Assembly (NCBI GenBank): GCA_036557405.1 | Contig: DATBHO010000013.1 | Span: 1-22,092, forward strand | DNA length: 22,092 nt | Source: TA-21 sp036557405 | GTDB lineage: Archaea > Thermoproteota > Nitrososphaeria > Nitrososphaerales > Nitrososphaeraceae | Reading direction: 5' to 3' | Shown: positions 1 through 7,735 of the stretch, piece after piece | Numbering within the stretch: the stretch's first letter is position 1 | How the letters are laid out: every line of letters starts with the position of its first letter | The notes under the pieces: generated by a model | What the model was told of the DNA's origin: nothing | What the model saw: the letters and a program-made list of their open reading frames with translations, nothing else | Databases searched by the model: none | Made by a program: the position numbers and the translations under genes

Positions 1-87
1 GAGTCATATAGAGTAGTTTATGATTATATTCATGGCCGGGTCCTAGAATTCTGGTTTGATTCAAATGAGGGTGTCTTGGTAAATTGA
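1..87 (+). CDS. 3' end of an unknown protein (partial)
   Basis: The first reading frame is open from the window edge to a TGA at 85-87 and encodes 28 residues rich in Tyr, Val, Phe and Trp, beginning ESYRVVYDYIHG. The composition looks like the beta-rich end of a folded protein rather than random AT-rich sequence, and the other two forward frames stop within the first 15 bases. No family was recognised and the start lies outside the window. A second short open stretch follows the stop in the same frame (to about 162) but has no support of its own. Confidence 0.35.
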   Translation, partial: ESYRVVYDYIHGRVLEFWFDSNEGVLVN

Positions 88-436
88 ATATTTCCGAAGC
101 AGAATCGCCCTATGGCTTTATGGCCAAAACTTGTGGATGCTGCAATAAGAAGAGAAAAGTAATGTGACACTTGTCTTGCAAGGGGAATTAACCTAAAATG
201 GACTATCTTAAGCAAGATTGACATCGGATTAATCATACAAGAATTATTTTTTTCTTATATCGTTAGTAACTGCCATATGGAGGTAATTTCTATTGGATTA
301 GACACACTGATTCTGAAATAGGAACGAACTTCTGAGCTTTAAACTTCCTAATTAAGAAAATTTCAATATATTATATCAAAATTAGTAAAATTAAACGTTG
401 TTAAGGATAATATTATCTTGGAGTCTTGTTTTTAGT
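88..436. other. intergenic region with no recognised gene
   Basis: This stretch separates the partial gene at the left edge from the winged-helix regulator. A minus-strand open frame at 30-236 crosses it but has low-complexity codon use, no promoter and no recognisable fold. The right part (about 340-420) is very AT-rich. I see no RNA gene, repeat or clear terminator. Confidence 0.4.
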
Positions 437-706
437 TTATTGTATTCTTGGTTCTCTTATTGAAGTTTGTAGAAGCTCTCCAATTTCATTATGCATCTTT
501 AAGAAGTTGAATCCTTTTTCAGTCGTCTTGTAGCTTTGTGAACCTTCTAAATATTCCAGTAAATTATTTTCGATAAGTACAGAAAGATATTCCTTTAACT
601 GAGCATAGCTAAGGAAGGCTTTGTACATAATTCTTGTTTTTGTTGCACCACCATTTGCTGCTTCTAGTATCATCGACACTATTTCTGTTCTGCTTCTGTA
701 TTTCAT
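437..706 (-). CDS. small winged-helix DNA-binding protein
   Basis: An 89-residue protein of the archaeal winged helix-turn-helix type that is very abundant in ammonia-oxidising archaea. It begins MKYRSRTEIV. The segment GGATKTRIMYKAFLSY fits the helix-turn-helix, and it is followed by a Tyr/Thr-rich wing (SQSYKTTEKG) and a C-terminal helix. Proteins of this class are presumed transcription factors; the target cannot be told. The frame extends upstream to a GTG at 748, but the ATG at 706 matches how such proteins normally begin, and a T-rich TATA-like stretch (TAGATTTTATT) lies about 20-28 bases ahead of it, so I prefer this start. It is a single gene with no obvious operon partner; the neighbouring tRNA is on the same strand. 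Confidence 0.75.
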   Translation of the reverse strand: MKYRSRTEIVSMILEAANGGATKTRIMYKAFLSYAQLKEYLSVLIENNLLEYLEGSQSYKTTEKGFNFLKMHNEIGELLQTSIREPRIQ

Positions 707-891
707 ATTTAAGATGGAATAAAATCTACTATTTGAACATATTGACACAATAATCTATAACAAAATGAAATTCCACTTTACTCTAATTGAGATTGAAGTT
801 AGTCCTCCTTATCAAATTTGGTAACAAACTTCCCCTATAAGACGCTTTATAATATTTACAATAAATGTATTGAAAAGATGTAAATTTTATT

Positions 892-994
892 CGGGCCCGG
901 AGGGATTTGAACCCTCGACCTGACGCTTAGGGGGCGTCCGCGCTATCCATTTTGCACTCACTTCAGTATCTGAAATGAACTGCGCTACGAGCCC
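892..994 (-). tRNA. tRNA-Arg (anticodon CCT) with a D-loop intron
   Basis: Read on the minus strand, a complete cloverleaf can be drawn. The acceptor stem is GGGCTCG/CGGGCCC with one G-U pair, the D stem GCGC/GCGC, the anticodon stem GACGC/GCGTC around the loop CCCCTAA, and the T arm GAGGG-TTCAAAT-CCCTC; the discriminator base is G. No CCA is encoded. The anticodon is CCT (bases 929-931 on the plus strand), reading AGG as Arg. The D loop is interrupted by 29 bases; removing them gives a normal AGTTGGATA loop and a 74-base tRNA. Position 33 is C rather than the near-universal T. Fully paired stems and the clean excision argue against a pseudogene. Confidence 0.88.
949..977 (-). other. 29-nt intron inside the tRNA-Arg D loop
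   Basis: The inserted 29 bases sit between AGTT and GGATA of the D loop. They begin with CATTTCAG-ATA-CTGAAGTG, an 8-bp hairpin with a 3-base loop (one G-U pair). Alternatively, the sequence spanning the two junctions (TTCATTT with AAATGGA) can pair, bringing the splice sites together as in a relaxed bulge-helix-bulge. Introns outside the anticodon loop are known from archaeal tRNAs and are removed by the splicing endonuclease. The exact splice sites are ambiguous by one base because of the T at each junction. Confidence 0.75.
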
Positions 995-1103
995 GTGAAT
1001 TTTGAATAGTATTGTTAATTTAAATATTCATATTGAAATCTGATATTCCCGCATACTTCATCCTTAAAGATGAACTCTAGAAATCCAACAATGAAAGGTT
1101 TGT

Positions 1104-1859
1104 CTAATTTAGGTACAAGGTATAGAGCATTTTTTTGTAAATGGGTTTGAATCCTAACTTTTTGTAGAAATCTTCATATCCTTCTTCAATCAAAGTCTGC
1201 ACAATCATGGAATTATAGCCCTTATTCTTTGCCATTTTTACGGCATTGTTAATCAATTCTCTAGCTAGACCTTTCCTTCTGAAATGATGAGTAGTTCCCA
1301 AACAGTACAAACCGATTCTTTCATTCTTTTCATATAATAAACAGCAACCTGCATGATACTTCTCCTGGTTTAAATATAAATTTGCGAGCAATAATGTTAA
1401 TTTTTTAAATTGTTTAGAAAGAATGGTTGTTACTTCATCTCTAATCCTTTCTGAATCAAAAGATCTACAAAAAACATCGATCCACTCGTTTAACTGATTC
1501 CTATCAGCAATATCAACTTCAATATGCTTACCACTATGCATAACATAATCGCTAACATCGAGACTCAAGATTTTCATAGTTCCGAATTTACGTTTATTCA
1601 ACATGGCAGAATTTTCATTATCGCAAATCATATGTATATAATAACTATTGAGTTTGAAGGCGTAATTATGTTTTATTAAGTTGAAAATATCATCAACATT
1701 CTTACACCGATTGCTAATATTCAACCTATTAAAAAAATAATCATCTCCCAAATTTGGGTTTGAAAACAATTCTACGCAGTCTATTTTTTTATGAATTCTG
1801 CTCCACAGAGAACAAAATGATGATTCATTATCATCAGCATATTCAATATCTGAGCCCAA
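1104..1859 (-). CDS. GNAT-family N-acetyltransferase
   Basis: A 251-residue protein whose C-terminal half is a GNAT domain. The acetyl-CoA loop is seen at about 187-203 (LGTTHHFRRKGLARELI, with RRKGLA as the pyrophosphate-binding turn), and the typical last strand and helix at 228-237 (YEDFYKKLGF). The N-terminal half (about 1-120) has no recognised family and may shape the acceptor site. The only possible start in frame is TTG at 1859, which overlaps the end of the upstream CysRS-like gene by 17 bases, so the two are almost certainly co-transcribed and translationally coupled. The acceptor substrate is unknown. The pairing recalls actinobacterial mycothiol synthesis, where a CysRS paralogue (MshC) is followed in the pathway by a GNAT acetyltransferase (MshD); that parallel is inference. 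Confidence 0.85.
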   Translation of the reverse strand: MGSDIEYADDNESSFCSLWSRIHKKIDCVELFSNPNLGDDYFFNRLNISNRCKNVDDIFNLIKHNYAFKLNSYYIHMICDNENSAMLNKRKFGTMKILSLDVSDYVMHSGKHIEVDIADRNQLNEWIDVFCRSFDSERIRDEVTTILSKQFKKLTLLLANLYLNQEKYHAGCCLLYEKNERIGLYCLGTTHHFRRKGLARELINNAVKMAKNKGYNSMIVQTLIEEGYEDFYKKLGFKPIYKKMLYTLYLN

Positions 1860-2991
1860 AAATGCTCATCATCTTTTTTGCATCACTCATTTTATTTGGT
1901 TGCCTTACTGTATCTAAGAACAACTTTAATGCATTTGACGTATCGAGATCATCCTCAATATAATTTTTGAATTTTTTTATTATATCTGATTCTTTTGAGT
2001 AATTAACTTTCTTATCCGCAATATTATAGCCTTCATTTTCATAATCTGAATGAGATACTAAATTCCTGATCATACTATTTATTCTGTCGAACTTTTTTAA
2101 CTCTGAGAATTTAAAATTTACTAGTCTCCTGTACTTTTTTGAGAAAAAATAAAGCTTCAGAGTATTTGCATCATATTTTTTCAATAGATCTTTGATATAT
2201 ATTGCATTGCCAGAAGATTTGGACATCTTTTCATTCTCTATATCCAAGATCCCGACGTGCATCCAGCACTTTACAGGTCTTTTTTTTCGTGAAAGTGCCA
2301 TCAAACATGAAAGTAGTGTTTCATGATGCGGATAACATAAATCAATACCTCCTATGTGTACATCATAATTACCATTAAAATGAAACATTGCCACCGCTGT
2401 GTCTTGCATATGCCACCAAGGGGTACCATCTCCCAAGAACTTATCATTAAATTCTATTCCGTAGCTATCGCTTGTATTCCACAAAAAAATATCCGTAACG
2501 TTTCGTTTATTAATATCAATATCATATCTCTGATCCAATAATTCACTTTTGGACAAATGAGAAAGAACACCATATTTTTTGAATTTGGAGGTATCCAAGT
2601 ATACGTTTCCATTTATAGAATAAGCCAACTTTCTCTTAATTAGTATAGCCGTTAAATTCTTTGCTTCTTTAACATAGTCACTAGTTTTACCATATAACAG
2701 GTCACTGATTTCAAGGTTATTTAGATCGTCAATAAATGCGTTAAATATAGTATTAGGATTGATATTATTTTCTTTTAACTTTGGGTCGATAGTAGTAACA
2801 TTCACTATTACATGAGGGATATAGTTTCTTGATTCTAATAATCTTATTATTAGATCTACCAATACAAACACTCTTGCATGTCCGATGTGAAAATTGTCAT
2901 AAAGAGTAGGGCCACATACAAAAATCCTGATTAGTTTCTTTGTGGCGGTTAATGAAATATCACTTCTTGTCAGTGTGTCAAAAATTTTCAA
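1843..2991 (-). CDS. cysteinyl-tRNA synthetase-like paralogue with altered zinc site
   Basis: A 382-residue class I aminoacyl-tRNA synthetase fold, clearly of the CysRS group. It shows VCGPTLYD (C26), the HIGH signature at 35-38, the GGIDLCYPHHE region at 214-224 and KMSKS at 255-259, so ATP-dependent amino-acid activation looks possible. Two of the four zinc ligands known in E. coli CysRS (C28, C209, H234, E238) appear changed: the WHIEC motif reads WHMQD (D197) and PHHENE reads PHHETL (L226). The protein is shorter than bacterial CysRS (about 460 residues), with a reduced C-terminal region. The start is TTG at 2991; no other start precedes the in-frame stop, and the N-terminus (KIFDTLTR) aligns with CysRS starts. 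It may be an amino-acid ligase for a small molecule rather than a tRNA synthetase. An AT-rich spacer (2992-3186) separates it from the upstream gene. Confidence 0.85.
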   Translation of the reverse strand: MKIFDTLTRSDISLTATKKLIRIFVCGPTLYDNFHIGHARVFVLVDLIIRLLESRNYIPHVIVNVTTIDPKLKENNINPNTIFNAFIDDLNNLEISDLLYGKTSDYVKEAKNLTAILIKRKLAYSINGNVYLDTSKFKKYGVLSHLSKSELLDQRYDIDINKRNVTDIFLWNTSDSYGIEFNDKFLGDGTPWWHMQDTAVAMFHFNGNYDVHIGGIDLCYPHHETLLSCLMALSRKKRPVKCWMHVGILDIENEKMSKSSGNAIYIKDLLKKYDANTLKLYFFSKKYRRLVNFKFSELKKFDRINSMIRNLVSHSDYENEGYNIADKKVNYSKESDIIKKFKNYIEDDLDTSNALKLFLDTVRQPNKMSDAKKMMSIFGLRY

Positions 2992-3186
2992 TCTACTAAA
3001 GATTGAGATAACAAAATATTAATCGTTGCATTCGTTCAATACTTTGAAATATTTCATATTTTTATCCTCGTTACATTTGGTATTCTATACAGGGCGATAT
3101 GCTAAGTAATACTATTAACTGAGTGAAAATGCGCATTGTAATGATTCAGTAGGAAATTCTGGATAAAAATTCCAATAACTTTGCCA

Positions 3187-3441
3187 CTATAATGGAACCA
3201 TTCTATCTATAAGTCTAGCATTTGTAATCTGACCATCTTTTTCATTAATCAAAAGGTCAACCGTATATTGTAAACCACCAAGTAAGAAAGTAACTTGAGC
3301 GTCCCAAGCTTCCCTATTTTGTTCGGTTGGAAATGAGAGAAGAGTTCTAATCTTAAAATCTTCAATACTGTCCCCATAAAGTACCTCTGTCGCTTTTTTT
3401 GCTGCTGTTTCTACTTCTTTTTCTGTGAGAACCGGATTCAT
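3187..3441 (-). CDS. small conserved-looking protein of unknown function
   Basis: An 84-residue protein starting MNPVLTEKEV. It has an amphipathic N-terminal helix (about 5-20), then a two- or three-strand region containing AWDAQVTFLLGGLQYTVDLL (residues 45-64) and a closing segment DGQITNARLIDR. It has no signal peptide, membrane segment or Cys pairs. The strand pattern distantly recalls the PepSY or GvpO types, but I would not assign either. It lies 60 bases downstream of ureC on the same strand but has its own strong TATA box (TTATATATTT) about 25 bases before its ATG, so it can be expressed separately from urease. A role linked to urease is possible only by position. Confidence 0.7.
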   Translation of the reverse strand: MNPVLTEKEVETAAKKATEVLYGDSIEDFKIRTLLSFPTEQNREAWDAQVTFLLGGLQYTVDLLINEKDGQITNARLIDRMVPL

Positions 3442-3460
3442 AAATCAAAATGTATTTGCA

Positions 3461-3470
3461 AAATATATAA
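3461..3470 (-). promoter_or_regulatory. TATA box of the 84-aa gene
   Basis: On the minus strand the sequence reads TTATATATTT, centred about 25 bases before the ATG at 3441. This spacing fits a leaderless or nearly leaderless archaeal transcript. It lies between ureC and the 84-aa gene and suggests that the small gene is not only read through from the urease operon. Confidence 0.6.
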
Positions 3471-3501
3471 GCATTATGATTTTAATTGACGGTTTAAAAT
3501 A

Positions 3502-5220
3502 TTAAAACAGATTGTACAATCGTGACAACGATAGCTTTTTTGCTGCCTCGGTAGTCGCTATGCTTCCATCTACTTTAACAACATACGTTTCTGGATCGAT
3601 TTCTATCTTAGGTATCAGATTATTGTATATCATATTTTTCTTGGATATATTACGACAGTTTTTTACGGGTAAAAGCTTTTTCTTTAAATTTAATTTCTTT
3701 TGAAGGCCATTTCTTATCGCACTTTTTGAAGTAAATGTTACCGATGTAGAATATTTAGCCTTACCAATGCTTCCAAACATTGGTCGATAATAGACAGGTT
3801 CTGGAGTTGGAATCGATGCATTTGGATCTCCCATGAGAGAATATGCAATAAATCCACCTTTAATAATGAGCTTGGGTTTTATGCCAAAAAATTGTGGCGT
3901 CCAAATTACAATGTCTGCTATTTTCCCCGCTTGAAGTGAGCCTACGTACTCTGAAATTCCATGTGTTATTGCAGGATTTATGGTAAGCTTTGCTAGGTAT
4001 CTCTTAACACGTAGATTGTCATTATTACCTTTCTCTTGTTTTAATCTTCCCGACATCTTTTTCATTTTGTCTGCGGTTTGCCAAGCCCTCGTTGTTACTT
4101 CACCTACCCTACCCATAGCTTGACTATCAGACGAATACATGCTAAGTGCACCTAGATCGTGCAGTACATCTTCTGCGGCTATAGTTTCAGCTCGTATTCT
4201 TGATTCAGCAAATGCAACATCCTCTGGAATTGAAGGATTGAGATGATGACAGACCATCATCATATCAAGATGTTCTTCGAGAGTGTTTTCAGTAAACGGT
4301 CTTGTTGGATTCGTTGATGAAGGCAGTACATTAACTTCGCCGGCAATTTTTAGGATATCCGGAGCATGTCCTCCACCAGCTCCTTCAGTATGATACGTAT
4401 GAATCGTTCTGCCTGAGATTGCTTTTATTGTATCATCTACATATCCGCATTCATTTAGGGTGTCAGTATGAATTGCTATCTGCGTATCAGTTTTGTCAGC
4501 AACCTTTAGTGCAGCATCAATGGTAGCCGGAGTTGTTCCCCAATCTTCGTGTAGCTTCAGACCACAAGCCCCTTCAATAATTTGTTCTAACAGTGAAGGT
4601 TCAAGTGAGTCATTTCCTTTCCCCAATAATCCAAAATTCAATGGAAATTCATCCAAAGATTCTAACATTCTATGAATATTCCACGGCCCTGGGCTACAAG
4701 TTGTTGCTTTAGTACCTTCCGAAGGCCCAGTGCCACCGCCTATCATTGTCGTAGTACCACTGCATATCGCTTCTACTATTTGCTGAGGTGATATAAAGTG
4801 TATATGAGTATCAATCGTTCCCGGAGTGCAAATAGTGTGTTCGCCTGAAATAACTTCGGTACTTGAAGAGACAATCATGCCGTTGGATACTCCATCCATC
4901 ACATTTGGATTTCCAGCCTTACCTATTCCCAAAATCAATCCATTTTTGATACCGATATCTGTCTTGATAATACCCATTAATGGATCCATTAGTATAGCGT
5001 TTGTTATCACAAGATCTAGGGAATGTTTGCTGGTTATTCCACTTGCCTGTCCCATCCCATCTCGAACACTCTTGCCTCCTCCAAAAACTAGCTCATCTCC
5101 ATATGTTATCAGATCTTTTTCGATCTCCATTATGAGATCAGTATCTCCTAGTCTAATTCTGTCTCCTTTTGTTGGTCCGTATAATTCAACATATTGTCTC
5201 CTCGGAATTTTGAGAACCAT
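3502..5220 (-). CDS. ureC: urease alpha (catalytic) subunit
   Basis: The 572-residue nickel amidohydrolase subunit that splits urea into ammonia and carbamate in the cytoplasm. All catalytic residues are visible: the nickel ligands H139 and H141 (DTHIH), the carbamylated bridging lysine K222 (GLKLHEDWG), H251 (AIHTD), H277 (YHTEGAGGGHAPD) and D365 (SSDSQAMGR), plus the mobile-flap pair C324-H325. Length matches bacterial UreC (about 567-570), with a Lys/Asn-rich stretch near 505-535. The ATG at 5220 is separated by only 2 bases from the end of ureB, so the three subunits form one operon, ureA-ureB-ureC. No ureD/E/F/G genes follow; the nickel-loading accessory proteins must be encoded elsewhere. 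In ammonia oxidisers this enzyme lets urea serve as a source of ammonia and CO2. Confidence 0.98.
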   Translation of the reverse strand: MVLKIPRRQYVELYGPTKGDRIRLGDTDLIMEIEKDLITYGDELVFGGGKSVRDGMGQASGITSKHSLDLVITNAILMDPLMGIIKTDIGIKNGLILGIGKAGNPNVMDGVSNGMIVSSSTEVISGEHTICTPGTIDTHIHFISPQQIVEAICSGTTTMIGGGTGPSEGTKATTCSPGPWNIHRMLESLDEFPLNFGLLGKGNDSLEPSLLEQIIEGACGLKLHEDWGTTPATIDAALKVADKTDTQIAIHTDTLNECGYVDDTIKAISGRTIHTYHTEGAGGGHAPDILKIAGEVNVLPSSTNPTRPFTENTLEEHLDMMMVCHHLNPSIPEDVAFAESRIRAETIAAEDVLHDLGALSMYSSDSQAMGRVGEVTTRAWQTADKMKKMSGRLKQEKGNNDNLRVKRYLAKLTINPAITHGISEYVGSLQAGKIADIVIWTPQFFGIKPKLIIKGGFIAYSLMGDPNASIPTPEPVYYRPMFGSIGKAKYSTSVTFTSKSAIRNGLQKKLNLKKKLLPVKNCRNISKKNMIYNNLIPKIEIDPETYVVKVDGSIATTEAAKKLSLSRLYNLF

Positions 5221-5222
5221 AT

Positions 5223-5591
5223 CTATATTGCTTCCATAAATCCATTTTTCTTTAACTTCAAAATAGATATTTCTTTTTGTTTGTTGGTTAATTTACCATT
5301 AACAAGACTATTAAAGCCAAAAACAATTTTTTTGCCACCAAATTCTGTTAACTCTACTATTCTCGAATCACCCGGTTCAAACCGCAGTGATGTTCCCGAG
5401 GGAATGTTTAGATGAAATCCGAATGTCTTATCCCTCTGAAATATTAACGCTTTGTTTGTTTCGAAAAAGTGTGTGTGGGAGCCTACTTGAATTGGTCTGT
5501 CTCCTGTGTTTTTTACATTAATTTTTATCGTTTTTTTACCTACATTAGCCAATATTGGATTCTTCGACAAAAAGTATTCGCCAGGAATCAT
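5223..5591 (-). CDS. ureB: urease beta subunit
   Basis: The 122-residue structural subunit of urease, slightly longer than typical bacterial UreB (about 100-106) because of a Lys-rich tail. It starts MIPGEYFLSKNPI, matching the family's usual MIPGE beginning, and contains the conserved NTGDRPIQVGSHTHFFETN segment (about 28-46) and the SGTSLRFEPGDSR segment (about 65-77). It carries no catalytic residues; it packs against the alpha and gamma subunits to form the trimer of heterotrimers. It lies between ureA (19 bases upstream) and ureC (2 bases downstream). Confidence 0.98.
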   Translation of the reverse strand: MIPGEYFLSKNPILANVGKKTIKINVKNTGDRPIQVGSHTHFFETNKALIFQRDKTFGFHLNIPSGTSLRFEPGDSRIVELTEFGGKKIVFGFNSLVNGKLTNKQKEISILKLKKNGFMEAI

Positions 5592-5610
5592 TTTTCTCAG
5601 GCTCCATTAA

Positions 5611-5913
5611 TCAAATAATAGGATTGTGAACGGTTACTAGTTTGGTGCCATCATCAAAAGTTGCTTCTACTTGGACACTTTGTACTAATTCGGGTACTCC
5701 GGGCAATACATCATCCTTTTGTAACACGTGCCTACCGGAATTCATAAGGTCAGAAACCGACTTGCCATCTCGTGCGCCTTCAAGAATGTGATCTGCTATT
5801 AGCGCAACCGATTCAGAATAATTCAGTTTTAGACCTCTTATTCTTCTTTTACGTGCGACTTCCGCGCTCATAAAAATGTATAATTTGTCAATATCTCGCG
5901 GGGATAGAAACAT
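5611..5913 (-). CDS. ureA: urease gamma subunit
   Basis: The 100-residue urease gamma subunit, of standard length. It opens MFLSPRDIDKLYIF, followed by ARKRRIRGLKLNYSES (about 20-35), and ends with VLPGVPELVQSVQVEATF and the characteristic GTKLVTVHNPI (about 89-99). It is the first gene of ureABC, facing the thermosome gene across a 73-base promoter region. It also serves as the yardstick for recognising the second, divergent UreA-like gene at 7905-8310. Confidence 0.97.
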   Translation of the reverse strand: MFLSPRDIDKLYIFMSAEVARKRRIRGLKLNYSESVALIADHILEGARDGKSVSDLMNSGRHVLQKDDVLPGVPELVQSVQVEATFDDGTKLVTVHNPII

Positions 5914-5925
5914 TTTAAGTTCAAA

Positions 5926-5953
5926 ATTTATTATAAAGTCATATATTTATAAT
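5926..5953. promoter_or_regulatory. shared divergent promoter of ureABC and the thermosome gene
   Basis: The 73 bases between the two start codons hold two AT blocks usable in both directions: ATTTATTATAAAG (5926-5938) and ATATATTTATAATT (5941-5954). For ureA, the second block on the minus strand (TTATAAATATAT) would place transcription start a few bases before the ATG; for the thermosome the same block gives a leader of roughly 15 bases. Transcription in both directions from such a short region makes joint control of urease and chaperonin likely, which is inference. Confidence 0.55.
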
Positions 5954-5986
5954 TGATCTCAATTTAACAATTCGAGATTAATTTGC

Positions 5987-7735
5987 ATGGAGAGTAAAAA
6001 AACGCAGTTATTTGGTAATGGGGTAAAGAGAACGTATGGCACTGAGGCCATGAGGTACAATCTTGTTGCTGCAAGATTGATTGCTGATCTTGTGAAAGGT
6101 TTTCTGGGTCCCCGAGGATTAGAAAAAATGTTTATTGATATTCTTGGTGAAGTGACCGTTACTAAAGATGGCGCAACCTTTCTAAGAAAGATTGACGTTG
6201 AGCATCCAGCTGCGAAAGTTATAATTGAAGCCTCAAATACTGTGGATAACACTGTCGGAGATGGTACTACCTCAGTTGTTGTCCTTGCAGGAGCACTAGT
6301 TGAAAAAGCGCAAGGGTTATTGGAAATGGGTATCTCTCCTACACTAATTTCAGATGGTTATCATGATGCGTTGAAGATGGCAATTGAAATTATCAGGAAA
6401 GTTGCTAGGGAATCAACAAATTATGACAGAAGAATAATGAAATACCTTGTTGATACTTGTTTGGGATCGAAAGCAGTTTCTCACTTTACTGAAGAGATTG
6501 AAATTCCCAGTCTTGTAGTTGAGGGAGTATGTAGGATTGCCAATTTCTCAAAAAACTATCTGGATGTAGATGATATTAAAATTGAAGAAAAAATAGGAAA
6601 TTGTTCTGAAATGCAGCTTATCCATGGAACCGTAATAGACAAAACAATAGATGAATCGTCGATGCCTAGAGTAATAGAAAACGCACAAATTTTACTCCTT
6701 GACAACGACATTCAAGATGAACGAACTAAAACTGATGCAGAAATTAGAATTTCTGCTCCGACTGAAGTTAAACAATTCCTTGAAAATAAAACTAGTAACC
6801 TGCTTCAAAAGATTCAATTTGTAATCAAATCTGGTGCTAATGTGATTTTTTCTCGTGGGGGCATTGATCCTCTTGCATTAAACCATTTTGCCAAGAATAG
6901 GATTTTAACTGTTAAAAGAGTTAAAGAAAATGACTTATTATGGTTGGCAAAGGCTACAGGAGCCAAAGTTGTGAGAGATTTTGATACGATTAGCAGTACT
7001 GATATCGGCTATGCTGCAAAGGTGTACGAAAAGATGGTCGGTGATGATAAAATGGTTTTCGTTAATGGTTGTAGGAATCCAAAATCAATTACTTTTCTAT
7101 TACGTGCTAATTCGAAGAAGATCCTTGATGAATTTCATCGTTCTGTTCTTGATTGTATCTATGTTCTGAGAAATTTTATTACCGAACCAAAGATTGTACC
7201 TGGTGGCGGTGCAGTAGAGCTATTCATTGCTCAGTCAATTAAGGACCGTTCGTATATATATTCTGGTAAGGAACAAATTGTAATCCAAAAATTTGCAGAA
7301 GCCCTTGAGGTGATACCACTAACAATTGCCAAAAATGCCGGAATGAATACTATGGATATTGGAACCCATCTGAGGGAAAAAGTCCATTCACAATCACAGT
7401 TAATGGATAAGAGAATATGGAAAAGAGAATATCAATACAACAACAGTCATGACTGGTACGGAATTAATGCAGTTGAAAGAAAAATAGACAATATGATGGA
7501 TTTACATATCATGGAGCCGCAAATGGTAAAGGAACAGATCCTTATTACTGCTACAGAGGTCATTATTCTGCTTATGCGAGTAGATGACGTACTTATGAAA
7601 AAACCAGTTGACATCCACGGACATACTCATAGCCATATCGATGGTACTACACATTCTCACAAGGGGGGAAATAAACCGCATGATCATTTTGATAGATTAG
7701 GAAAACAACAGAGACCTATGCATCACTATTACTGA
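5987..7735 (+). CDS. thermosome (group II chaperonin) subunit with a His-rich tail
   Basis: A 582-residue ATP-dependent protein-folding subunit. The nucleotide-binding motifs are present: LGPRGLEKM (about 40-48), TKDGATFL (59-66), VGDGTTSVVVLAG (about 90-102), the VPGGGAVE segment (about 404-411), and NAGMN, where NAGLD is more usual. The apical substrate-binding part between them is divergent. Instead of the Gly-Met tail common in thermosomes, the last 39 residues (544-582, bases 7616-7732) contain ten histidines in clusters such as HGHTHSH, THSHK and PHDH, ending MHHYY. His clusters of this kind bind nickel or zinc in UreE, HypB and the H. pylori GroES homologue HspA. It is transcribed divergently from the urease operon. 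It is probably a specialised paralogue, with the main thermosome genes elsewhere. Fold assignment is certain; metal binding is inference. Confidence 0.95.
   Translation: MESKKTQLFGNGVKRTYGTEAMRYNLVAARLIADLVKGFLGPRGLEKMFIDILGEVTVTKDGATFLRKIDVEHPAAKVIIEASNTVDNTVGDGTTSVVVLAGALVEKAQGLLEMGISPTLISDGYHDALKMAIEIIRKVARESTNYDRRIMKYLVDTCLGSKAVSHFTEEIEIPSLVVEGVCRIANFSKNYLDVDDIKIEEKIGNCSEMQLIHGTVIDKTIDESSMPRVIENAQILLLDNDIQDERTKTDAEIRISAPTEVKQFLENKTSNLLQKIQFVIKSGANVIFSRGGIDPLALNHFAKNRILTVKRVKENDLLWLAKATGAKVVRDFDTISSTDIGYAAKVYEKMVGDDKMVFVNGCRNPKSITFLLRANSKKILDEFHRSVLDCIYVLRNFITEPKIVPGGGAVELFIAQSIKDRSYIYSGKEQIVIQKFAEALEVIPLTIAKNAGMNTMDIGTHLREKVHSQSQLMDKRIWKREYQYNNSHDWYGINAVERKIDNMMDLHIMEPQMVKEQILITATEVIILLMRVDDVLMKKPVDIHGHTHSHIDGTTHSHKGGNKPHDHFDRLGKQQRPMHHYY

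Noticed and set aside
30..236. Minus-strand frame of 68 residues near the left edge
   Set aside because: It overlaps the more protein-like plus-strand end at 1-87, has no promoter and no recognisable fold; treated as chance.
892..994. tRNA pseudogene because of the long D arm
   Set aside because: All stems pair and the insert can be removed cleanly, so an intron is the better explanation.
3187..3441. Gas-vesicle GvpO homologue
   Set aside because: Only a loose strand pattern is shared; the conserved Arg/Tyr residues of GvpO are missing and no other gvp gene is near.
4826..5239. Plus-strand frame of 137 residues opposite ureC
   Set aside because: It lies entirely antisense to the well-supported ureC and its residues follow from the ureC codons.
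7502..7687. Minus-strand frame opposite the His-rich tail
   Set aside because: Its Met-rich composition is the mirror image of the CAT/CAC histidine codons on the other strand.
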